Of a stretch of 17,543 nt of DNA, positions 1 to 8,300 are shown piece by piece. The translations under genes and the position numbers were made by a program. Position 1 is the stretch's first letter. Each line of letters begins with the position of its first letter. The notes under the pieces were generated by a model. The model searched no databases. It was not told the origin of the DNA and saw only the letters and a list, made by a program, of their open reading frames with translations. This DNA is from Maritimibacter sp. GTDB taxonomy: Bacteria; Pseudomonadota; Alphaproteobacteria; Rhodobacterales; Rhodobacteraceae. Location: positions 1 through 17,543 of the forward strand of contig JAGRMP010000144.1 of assembly GCA_020441225.1 (NCBI GenBank). Direction: 5' to 3'.

Positions 1-25
1 CGAACCTACGACCAATTGATTAACA
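1..25 (-). repeat. Distal att-like copy of the tRNA-Asn 3' segment
   Basis: These 25 bases match 11001-11025 exactly and in the same orientation. On the minus strand they run from the anticodon loop, including the GTT anticodon, to the T arm of tRNA-Asn. Identity breaks at base 26, so the 5' half of the tRNA is absent here and this is a duplicated fragment rather than a second gene. The copy probably continues to the left outside the window. Confidence 0.75.
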
Positions 26-429
26 AGTCGACCAAAGAATACCGCCAATCAAAAGCTTGAGCTGACAGATTGAGAATCTATATTGTGAATGGGCAATCCT
101 AACCGATTGAAAATAGGGCGCAAAACATGGTTCTCCGTGGTGAATTCGATTTTGAGACCAGAGCGAGCCTAAACTCCTAATTCGGCCTATGTTCGGCGAC
201 AGTGCGACCAGTATAAACGCGTCCTTTTTCGACTTTCTTCAGCACAGTCATTCATCCTATTGCGGCAGGCGACCGCTCCGCGGGCAAACTGGACATGAGA
301 GATTTAGGCGGTGGATTCTGACCCTTCACGTTGATCCACTTCAAAGGCGCGCCGCGTACGTTCTGGTCACCAGCGATTATGGATGTGATTTGTTGCCATG
401 TCAGCCGCTGTTGCCCCGGAAAACACCCG
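26..429. other. Noncoding left edge of the island
   Basis: No convincing complete gene is present. Bases 26-180 are clearly richer in A and T than the rest of the window. The stretch holds a possible gene remnant on the minus strand (252-404) and a pair of short sequences (120-130 and 165-175) that recur in the same order at the other island edge. I found no clear hairpin plus T-run terminator for the operon that ends at 430. Confidence 0.6.
252..404 (-). pseudogene. Possible 50-codon gene remnant, family not recognised
   Basis: Downstream of the operon's last stop codon, an open frame of 50 codons ends in TGA at 252-254. Its translation has a balanced, protein-like composition (Trp-Gln-Gln-Ile near the start, Leu-Lys-Trp-Ile-Asn-Val in the middle) and codon use less GC-biased than the neighbouring genes. 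It has no start codon or ribosome binding site of its own, so it would be the 3' fragment of a lost gene. I cannot name the family, and it may be chance. Confidence 0.2.
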
Positions 430-3400
430 TCAATCTTTCGGCACCAACGGCGACTTGTCATCCCCATCAGGAATGCCGTCATTGTCGCTATCTGGGTCGA
501 CGACGTTGTCGAGCCCGTCATTATCGGCGTCGCCGGCCTCTTCCTTGCCATCCGGAATGCCGTCGCCGTCGCTGTCTTGATCGAGATGGTTCGCGATCCC
601 GTCGCCATCGGCATCGCCCTGGATCTCGCGTTCGTCCGCGAGACCGTCGCGGTCGACATCCTCGTGCGACGGCAGATCGACCTCCACCACCTGGTCGGCG
701 TCGACCGAACCAGCGCAGTCATCGCCGGCAAAATGCGCGCTCACGTGCCATGCGCCGCCCTCGACCACCGCGAGACCACCACGGAAACAGCCCTCGCGAT
801 CTGCCCGCACCCGCCGGTAGACGGGATTGCCCTCCGGATCGGCAAAGCGCAGCGCGATCCACCGCTGCCGCCCGATCGGCTCTACGCAGCCCGACACCGA
901 GATGAAGCGGCAGGATTCTAGCGGCACGGCTTCGGCGGGGTCTATTTCGACCGGCAGGCGGCGCGGCTGGGTGAGATACCCGCCCCCCTCTTGCGGCAGC
1001 AGCCTGCACTTGGCCGTGCCGGTCGAGATCTTCATGCCTGTTTCACGCCTCAACCCGGCCGCGACGGTGGTGCCGCCGAGCAGCACCAGAGTGTCGCCGC
1101 GCGGGGTCCAGGCGGTCACGTGCAGATCCTCGTTGCTGCAGAGCTTGGCCTCGTCGTCCGGCTTGAAACGAAACGTCCCGACAAACGCCTGCCCGCCCTC
1201 CAGCAGCGCCTTGCGCGGCTCGATGCTGGCCTCCCATTCCTCAGGCACGCCGTCGGTGCGGAAGTAGACGAGCTTCGGCGCCTTGTCGCGGTGCAGGAAA
1301 GAAAACTCGTGGGTGACCTCCTTGTAGGGGCTCGCGGAGGTGGATTCGACGACATTGACATTCTGCTGGGCGTCGTTGTCGTGCGCCCAGGTGTCGTTGG
1401 TCAACCGCCGGAGCGACACACGCACGCAATTGTGCGGGTCCTCGGTGCCGTCCGGGATCCAGGTAAAAAACACGTCGCGGTGCTCGCCGGGCGGAATCTC
1501 GGCGATGAACCGGGTGGCCCGGAAGTCGAAGGCATCCTCGCCGCCGACGGTGTGCCAGGGCTCCGACATGTGGAACCGGACCTCGACATCATAAGCGGTG
1601 GCGGGTCCCGAGTTGAACACCCGGGCGTAGACGCGGTTTTCCTCGTCGGCGATGGCCGGCTCGGTCAGCGGGCCGGTCCCCGACAATTGCAGCGTGCCGT
1701 CGTAGCTGTCGTAGCCGCCGCCGTCGCGCTGGTTGTCGATCCAGATGCTCTCGCTGGTCCAGGCGGGGTTGCCCTGTTGCAGATAGACATTGAAATGCGA
1801 GACCGGTGGTGCGTAGTCCACCTCGACGGCGACCGCGTCGCCCCCCGGCTGGCTGGCGGCAAGCCGGACCTCAATCCCGGTGCCGGGCGGTGCAACGACC
1901 GCGCCGGGCAACAGCGGCGCGTCGGCGATCGTGGCGGTGCCGTCTGCCACGTCGGTGACGATGACCGGCGCCTCACCCTGGGGGATCAAATTGTTCGCAT
2001 AGTAGACGATCGCGCCCGGCGCGGGAGCCGGATCCTCGCCCGTTGGCGCACGCGCCTCGACGTAGTAGAAATGGGTTTCGGTCTGCAGATTGGTCGCCGT
2101 CTCGCTCAGGCCGATGGCGATGCCTGCGACGTCGCCCGGCTGGGCCGCGGCCTGGGGCACCAGCGTGATCGGCGGTTCTCCAACGCGTGGGTTGTTCACG
2201 TGCGGACGCCCGATGAAGGTCACCTCTGCACCGGAGCCGGTGACCCAGCCGGCGATTTCCTTCGACCAGACCAAGGGCTGGACCGGGTTGTCGAGACTCG
2301 CCATCACGTCCCAACCCTCGGCAGTGTGCGGACCGCCGAAGTCGACCTGCTCGTGGATGTAGAGATCCTTGAGCCCGAACTGGTGCGAGATCCCGTGAGC
2401 ATATTGCGCCATCACGTTGCCGGGCCCCTGAACCTGGACCGAGAGCCATCGCGTGTCGCCACCGACCACGTAGGGCCAGAGCCCGGTCGTGGCCCAATCG
2501 GCCTGGAACGCCGGGTCGTTGAGCACGATCACCACCCGGTCGATATCGTCGTCGGGCCCGCTGCCGGCGCCGTCGAGCAGATCGGGCTCGATTGCGAGCG
2601 CCTTGCCGAGCACCTCCTCAGCCATCTCGATCAGCAGCGAGCGATCCGGCGCCTGGTAGTAACTCAGCGGATGGTCGAGCGTGACCGGGCCGCGGTAGAC
2701 CGGCGCCAGGCTGGCGGCGCCGTAGCTCGCCGCCCCGACCCAATCGTTCAATTCTGTCAGCCGTGTTTCAAGGATGTCGGGGTCGACCGGATCGGGGAGC
2801 GTCGGCACGTTGGCGCGCAGCACCAGAGTGTCCTGTTCGCCTTCCGGGAATGGCCCGCGGCGCACCTCGACCGTGCGCTCGGCGAAATTGTTCGAAACAT
2901 TGGTACCGAAGGGTCCGGGGAAGGCCCAGGTCGGGTCTTCGACATGCACGAGCCGCGCCGCCAAGGTCAAGCGGTTGTCGCCGGCGGACGCCGTCTCGGG
3001 CGGCGGCGCGCGCCAGATGATCGGCCCGGCCAGGACCCGACCGTCGACCCCGTTCTGCTGCGGCGGGATATCGGGCAGCGCCAAAATATTGCCGGGCGTG
3101 TTCTCGGTGGGCGACGCCCAGTGCTGGAAGAATCCGTCCGCCGACCAATCGTCGGGAAACACCCTCGGCCCCGATGGGTCGGTCCAGTAGAACCGCACCG
3201 CCGCACCGGGCAGCGGGGTGGTGCCGCGATTGTGCACGGCGATGTAGACATAGGAATTGCGCCCGTAGCGCGTGTCCTGGAAGGCGAGCGCTTCGAGGCC
3301 GCCGGTGCCGACCGAGGCGAGATCGACATCCGGCGCATGCCGGATCAGGATGTCGGGCGACGAGGCGGTGATGAAATTGCCCGAGGGCTCAATGCCGGTG

Positions 3401-4383
3401 TCGCCGACATAGTCGCGCAGATAGCCGTCATGGCCGGGCAGGGCGCCGGCGCCGGTCCAGCTCAACAACCGCGCGCGGGCAATGTCGCTGACGACGATCT
3501 GCCCACCGGCTCCCACCGCGACCTGGCCCGGTGCGGACAGCACCGAGCGTCCGACGAGCCCGCGGATCGGGCTGCCGTCGGCGTCCAGCAGAGAAACCCG
3601 CCCGTTACGGGTATCGGCGACCAGCAGGCGTCCGTCGGCCAGCACCGCGACATCGCGGGGCGCGCGGAACTGACCGGCATGGGTGCCGAACCCACCGATC
3701 TCAGTGTCCTGGCCCGGGTCGGGGCCGAGCCGCAGCAGGCGGTGGTTGCCGGTATCGGCGAGCAGCACCGTGCCGTCGCTGTCGAGCGCGATCCCATATG
3801 GGTTGGACCAGGCCACGTCCTCGCGCCAGACCGTCCAATCCGGCGTCGCCGGGTCCTCGATCACGAGGATCCGGCTGTTGCCCGAATCCAGCAGGAAGAT
3901 CCGGCCCGCGTCATCGATCTCGACGTCGCGCGGCCGATTGATCGCCGTGCCGTCGGCCTCCGCGTGCGGCTGGAAGGACGGATCGTGCTGGTAGCTGTCG
4001 GTCACCTCGTCATATTGGAACCGGAACAAGCCGCCGCCATCCGTGTCGACCACATAGACATGGCCCAGCGCATCGACTGCGACGGCTTGCGGGGCATTGA
4101 GTGCCTCAGACCGGGTGCGGTCGGAGACGAAGCCGAAATCCCGCCACCGCGCTGGCCCCGGCGGGGCGCTGACATCGGCAAAGTAGATGCGGTGATCGAG
4201 GGCATCGGTCACGAAGATCCGCGGGCCCGGGCCAGCGTGGCCGATGGCCACGCCGAAGGGCAGGGCGAAGACATCCGTTTCCGGCGCGGCCGGGCCGAAC
4301 TCGGCATCCTGCGCGGCGGCAAACCCGGCAAGACAGTTCGTGCAAACCAGCAGCAGAGCTGCGATCCAGCCGTTTCGGCGCAT
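430..4383 (-). CDS. Exported NHL-propeller / M6-like pseudopeptidase / TSP3-repeat protein
   Basis: Third gene of the island operon, 1317 residues. A Sec signal peptide (about 1-25, Ala-Ala-Ala before the likely cut) leads to an NHL-type beta-propeller (about 38-330) with repeated Gly-Ile/Val-Ala-Leu/Val-Asp and Val-Ala-Asp-Thr-Asn/Arg blade motifs. A CARDB-like segment follows (about 375-510). Residues 615-715 resemble the M6 (immune inhibitor A) peptidase core: Gly-Leu-Lys-Asp-Leu-Tyr, then Trp-Asp-Val-Met-Ala-Ser, then a Trp-Ser-Lys-Glu-Ile-Ala-Gly-Trp stretch. However, the HExxH site reads HGISH (663-667), so the catalytic Glu is Gly. A second CARDB-like segment lies at about 915-1012. 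The C-terminus (1242-1311) has Asp-rich thrombospondin type 3 repeats, which bind calcium. The start is ATG 4383, which has a GGTGGAG ribosome site; the GTG at 4395 is poorer. A peptidase role is doubtful, and recognition or scaffolding is more likely. Confidence 0.85.
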   Translation of the reverse strand: MRRNGWIAALLLVCTNCLAGFAAAQDAEFGPAAPETDVFALPFGVAIGHAGPGPRIFVTDALDHRIYFADVSAPPGPARWRDFGFVSDRTRSEALNAPQAVAVDALGHVYVVDTDGGGLFRFQYDEVTDSYQHDPSFQPHAEADGTAINRPRDVEIDDAGRIFLLDSGNSRILVIEDPATPDWTVWREDVAWSNPYGIALDSDGTVLLADTGNHRLLRLGPDPGQDTEIGGFGTHAGQFRAPRDVAVLADGRLLVADTRNGRVSLLDADGSPIRGLVGRSVLSAPGQVAVGAGGQIVVSDIARARLLSWTGAGALPGHDGYLRDYVGDTGIEPSGNFITASSPDILIRHAPDVDLASVGTGGLEALAFQDTRYGRNSYVYIAVHNRGTTPLPGAAVRFYWTDPSGPRVFPDDWSADGFFQHWASPTENTPGNILALPDIPPQQNGVDGRVLAGPIIWRAPPPETASAGDNRLTLAARLVHVEDPTWAFPGPFGTNVSNNFAERTVEVRRGPFPEGEQDTLVLRANVPTLPDPVDPDILETRLTELNDWVGAASYGAASLAPVYRGPVTLDHPLSYYQAPDRSLLIEMAEEVLGKALAIEPDLLDGAGSGPDDDIDRVVIVLNDPAFQADWATTGLWPYVVGGDTRWLSVQVQGPGNVMAQYAHGISHQFGLKDLYIHEQVDFGGPHTAEGWDVMASLDNPVQPLVWSKEIAGWVTGSGAEVTFIGRPHVNNPRVGEPPITLVPQAAAQPGDVAGIAIGLSETATNLQTETHFYYVEARAPTGEDPAPAPGAIVYYANNLIPQGEAPVIVTDVADGTATIADAPLLPGAVVAPPGTGIEVRLAASQPGGDAVAVEVDYAPPVSHFNVYLQQGNPAWTSESIWIDNQRDGGGYDSYDGTLQLSGTGPLTEPAIADEENRVYARVFNSGPATAYDVEVRFHMSEPWHTVGGEDAFDFRATRFIAEIPPGEHRDVFFTWIPDGTEDPHNCVRVSLRRLTNDTWAHDNDAQQNVNVVESTSASPYKEVTHEFSFLHRDKAPKLVYFRTDGVPEEWEASIEPRKALLEGGQAFVGTFRFKPDDEAKLCSNEDLHVTAWTPRGDTLVLLGGTTVAAGLRRETGMKISTGTAKCRLLPQEGGGYLTQPRRLPVEIDPAEAVPLESCRFISVSGCVEPIGRQRWIALRFADPEGNPVYRRVRADREGCFRGGLAVVEGGAWHVSAHFAGDDCAGSVDADQVVEVDLPSHEDVDRDGLADEREIQGDADGDGIANHLDQDSDGDGIPDGKEEAGDADNDGLDNVVDPDSDNDGIPDGDDKSPLVPKD

Positions 4384-4389
4384 GTCGGT

Positions 4390-4396
4390 CTCCACC
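4390..4396 (-). promoter_or_regulatory. Ribosome binding site deciding the start at 4383
   Basis: On the minus strand the sequence GGTGGAG sits six bases before ATG 4383, inside the 18-base gap after the upstream gene's TAG stop (4402-4404). The in-frame GTG at 4395 has only an AAGG directly abutting it, so ATG 4383 is preferred. Confidence 0.65.
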
Positions 4397-4401
4397 CTTG
4401 T

Positions 4402-5301
4402 CTACTCCTGCGGCCCCATCGCCTTCCGCGCTGCCTCGAGCAGTCGGCGATAGGTCTTGGTGCCCGTGTCCGGCGCGCGGTCCAGTACCGCAGCCCACAG
4501 TGGGCGGCGGTGGCTGTCGTAGCGCGCGACGACCAGTTCGAGGCAAAACGCAAACGGGTCGAAGCCCACCGGGCGCCGCGGCTTGCCGGTCTCCGCAATC
4601 TGCCTCTCGGCCCTCTCGATCTCGTCGGCCAGCGCCCGGAGCGCGGCTTCGGAGGGCACGGCGCCGATGATCCGCAAGAACAGCCGCTGGCGACGGGCAA
4701 GGTCGCGCGAGGCTGGCGTGCCCCGTCCTGTCGTGGCCTCGAAGGCGATCCGTGCCGTGACGCGGGACGCCGGGTCTTCGTACCATGTGATCGCGCTCCA
4801 GGCGCGCTGCTCATGGTCGGGCGAGCTTCCCGGTGCGGCGGGACGCAGCAGGGCGTATTCCCAGGCGAGACGAAACTCCTTCGCGAGGTGCGCGTCGATG
4901 ACCGGCGGCGCCTGCGCCCGGCGGTTGTCGCTCCCGACCAGCCCCTGCCAGTAGCGGTCGATCAGCACACCCAGCCGCTTGGGGTCCCTCTCGTGATCGA
5001 GGGCGAGCAGCGCGAGCCTGGGGCCGGCGCCCCGCGCTTCGGATTTCGTCACGTCGATGTCCAGATCCTTGACCGCCTGGGCAAGCGAAGCCATCGCGCG
5101 GTCGAAGGCCCTGGGCAGCGCGCGGCGTTCTTCGAGCGTGACGTCTGGGGCATAGGCGCGGGCGATGACGGCCAGCACCGCCTCGACCGCTTCGCCGGCC
5201 TCTCCCGGCAGTTCCGTCCGGTCTTGTGCCGAGGCCGTCGGCACGCCGATCAGGCACAGCACCATACAGGAGGCCAGAAGGGGGGCGAGCAGGCGTCTCA
5301 T
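4402..5301 (-). CDS. Exported protein of unknown function in the PAD operon
   Basis: Middle gene of the island operon, 299 residues. I do not recognise the family. The N-terminus is a clear Sec signal peptide (Met-Arg-Arg, a hydrophobic stretch, then Ala-Ser-Ala-Gln before Asp, cut near residue 25). The remainder looks mainly alpha-helical, with many Ala, Arg, Leu and Glu residues, few aromatic residues, no CxxC or HExxH motif and no further membrane segment. The chosen ATG overlaps the TGA of the PAD gene (ATGA, 5301-5298), which indicates translational coupling; a longer in-frame start at 5355 would lie inside the PAD gene and bury the signal peptide. The next gene starts 18 bases after its stop. 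Operon position suggests it works with the two large exported proteins, perhaps as a periplasmic helper, but no activity can be assigned. Confidence 0.85.
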   Translation of the reverse strand: MRRLLAPLLASCMVLCLIGVPTASAQDRTELPGEAGEAVEAVLAVIARAYAPDVTLEERRALPRAFDRAMASLAQAVKDLDIDVTKSEARGAGPRLALLALDHERDPKRLGVLIDRYWQGLVGSDNRRAQAPPVIDAHLAKEFRLAWEYALLRPAAPGSSPDHEQRAWSAITWYEDPASRVTARIAFEATTGRGTPASRDLARRQRLFLRIIGAVPSEAALRALADEIERAERQIAETGKPRRPVGFDPFAFCLELVVARYDSHRRPLWAAVLDRAPDTGTKTYRRLLEAARKAMGPQE

Positions 5302-8300
5302 GGCAAGTTCATCCACCAATTCGCAGGCGGGATGCGGACCACGTTCGAACCGCAATGAACTTCGCCGAACTTGCGGTGGAACGTGTCCCAGTCGTCGACA
5401 AACAGACCGGGTCCATAGGCCAGCCCGGCCTCGATTTCGAACGGATCGATGCCGCCTGCATCGACTGGTCCGAAGGGTTTCGGATAGAAGACCTGCAATG
5501 GCGCAGGGACTGCGCTTTGCGGATTCATCGGCTGCATGTTAGCCAGGCCCGGGGTGTAGGCAAAGGCAGTACCCCCGGTGTCGAACTCGAGCAATGTGCC
5601 GAGAAACAGTACCGGGACTTGTCGGATGGTGATCGATGCGGCGATCTCAAAGGTCAGGAGATCGACGACATCGGCAATCAGGTCTTCGACCATGAACTCG
5701 TTGAAATCTATCAGATTCCGGTCCTGTAATACCTCTTCTACGGTGATGATCGCCGGAAACCCGTCCGAATAGCGGCCGCGGAACCAGAATTGGCTGTCCT
5801 CGACGAGTACGAAGCGGTCGCCGGGCTCGGGTGGCACCACCCAGGCACTGTGCGATTCGAAGCCTTCGTTCGCGTGGATCAGATGCCACATGGAGATTTC
5901 GTCGTCCGGTAACAGGGCCTCGCTTTCGGGCACCAACCCGGGCGGCAGATCCCAGACCATGTCGATGTCGACCCATCCATTGCCGCGGGCCGAAATATGC
6001 GCCACTTGCCCTCGCGCCTCCGAACCGCCGTCGGCCCAGATCCGCACATACTCCCACACGGTGGCGCCGGGCAGCGTGTGATTGATGCCGGTCTCGAGCC
6101 GGGTTGGCGACGCGCCCTGCACGGTGCCGTCTTGCGGCGGAGCGCCCTTGGCGAAAAGTACGCTGCGGCCGCGATCGGCCGGCGCGATATCGTCGAGAAT
6201 TTCGAGGGCAAGGAGCGGGGAGGCGACCAGCAGCTCATCGGGCGAATTGGTGAAGCCGATCATCTCGTCCACATGGCCAACGTGCAGCCATTCGGTCGGC
6301 AGGGTGACGACGGGCTGCACTTCCTGCGCTTCGAGAAAATCGACCAGCGCCTCGGACATCGTGTCGCCGACGACGATGCGTCCGAGCGGGAACTCGGCGG
6401 ACGGCGGCTGCACTTCCAGGTTGCCGCCGAAATCGCCGGGATTCACGCTGCCCGAAGGATGCAGGTTGTTGGCCAACTGGAACACCCCGGAGGTGCCGTT
6501 TAACAGCCGCCGCACCGGCCAGCCGGCCTGCCTGATGTCGGGGTCGCCGGCGTTGCCATAGGGCATGCGCAGTATGGTATGCACCGGGCCCGCCGCCGGG
6601 CGCTGGGTATAGCCGATTTCGGCGTGGTCCTGGAACCACTGGTTCGTCCGCTCGAACGACTCCTGCAATTGCAGGCTCTGGTCGAGACCGGCGGTCCCCG
6701 GACCGGCGCCGTTGAGAAACCGCCAATTGCCCGACTCGGCCCATATCTGGCTCGAGGGCTGGGCGTGCGAGATCATCATCCAGGGCGCGACCTTCAGCCG
6801 GACATCGTCAGACCACACCTCGGCGCCGTCGGCGTCGCGAAGCTCTAGCGAAAGGTCGATTTCGCCGTCGAAAGCGATTGGCGGCGGGCCATCCGGAAAA
6901 CGGAAGAACATGCCCTCGACGCCGATGGTGCGTGCGTCCACCTGCGGGCCGGTGCCGCCGGTCGGATCCCAGAACCTGCCGGTCGTGTAATCGACCCAGC
7001 CCGACACCTCTTCTTCCGTGGGCGCCGGGTCGCCGCCCGCGGTCGGCCTGTCGCCGATCGTACCGAGGATCGCCGTCTCGCCGTCGGCAATGCGTTCGAA
7101 CAAATGGATCGACTGCGCATCCTCGCGCTCGGCGAGGACCAGGTGCAGGCTGAACCCGGCGGGCAATGGCGCGCCGGGCGCGTGCACGACCAGCGGGGTG
7201 ATATCGTCGACGTCATCGGGATGGCCGATGGAGCGGTCTTCGCGGGTCGGCTGCCCCTGGTGGTCGACATGGATCGTGTCTGAAATCGGGTCCGACGTAG
7301 GCGTTCCGTCGCTGGTCCGCCCCTCGTCAGCGTCGAGGTTCACCGTGAAAAAGGCTCCGCTCGCGGCATTCCAGGTGTCTTCGCCCGCCTCGTCATCGGG
7401 GCCGATCGTTCCGTCCCGGTCGGTATCGACGTCGAGATCGATCTGCAGGATGGCGAGCTCGGACTTCGGGCTGGTGCCCAGCACCGCGCCGCCACGCCGG
7501 GTCTGCAACTCGATCTGGTAGGTGCCGGCTGCGATCAGCCCGACATCGGTTTGGCCGTCCCAGGAGATCGTGCCGAAGTCAGCCGCCGGCAGCGTCGCCT
7601 CATGCACGATGTCGTCGTCTTGGTCGTAAAGCCTCCAGACCAGCGTATCGTATTCCGCCCCGCCGGTGATCTCATAGCTCAAATCGAGCCGGTCCTGGCC
7701 GGCGGCGAGCTTCTCGCGGACCGCCCAGTCGTCGCTCGGGGCAGTCAGTACCGGATCGGCCACCGACAGGATGATCGCGTTGGGTTCCAGGGCAACGGCA
7801 ACTGCCTGCGAGTGTGCCAGCCCAAACATCGTCACCCTCAGATCATAGTAGCCAGGGTCCACCGGTTGCGCGTTGTTGTCGAGCCCGTCCCAGTAGAAGG
7901 TCGGGAAACTGTTGCGCTGCGGCGGGAGCGGATTGGGCTCAAAGATCGTGCGCACCGGCGTGGCGCTGGCTTGGGAAAAGATGTCGAGTCTCGCGACCAC
8001 GCCCTCCAGCGACTCGGGGTCGTCGTAAAGGGCCGCGTTGAGGTGATAATGCACCACCACGTCGAGCGGATGGGCGCTGGCTTCCAGCGGATAGGCGGTG
8101 TTCGGGTAGTCGATGCAGATCGGCTGCGGGCAATTTCCGATCTCGATCACCGCGAGAGCGTTATCGCTCTGCGCCGGCTGATCGTCGTCGGTCACCCCGA
8201 GCTGCAGAAACCACCGCCCGTTGCACAACAGATCGATAGACGTGCCGGCAGGATACAGCAGGAAACCCGGCCCGATCCCGGACGCCGGGAAATCGGTGCA

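Noticed and set aside
451..660. DNA-level repeat or CRISPR-like array at the 3' end of the NHL/TSP3 gene
   Set aside because: The periodicity is explained by Asp-rich thrombospondin type 3 protein repeats; there are no conserved spaced repeats.
2239..2541. Active M6 metallopeptidase
   Set aside because: The fold resemblance stands, but the catalytic Glu of HExxH is Gly, so I do not call it a peptidase.
991..5358. Long plus-strand open frame antisense to the two downstream island genes
   Set aside because: The opposite strand encodes signal peptides, NHL, M6-like and TSP3 motifs. The plus-strand translation is Arg/Gly/Asp-rich without domains, a normal GC-rich shadow.
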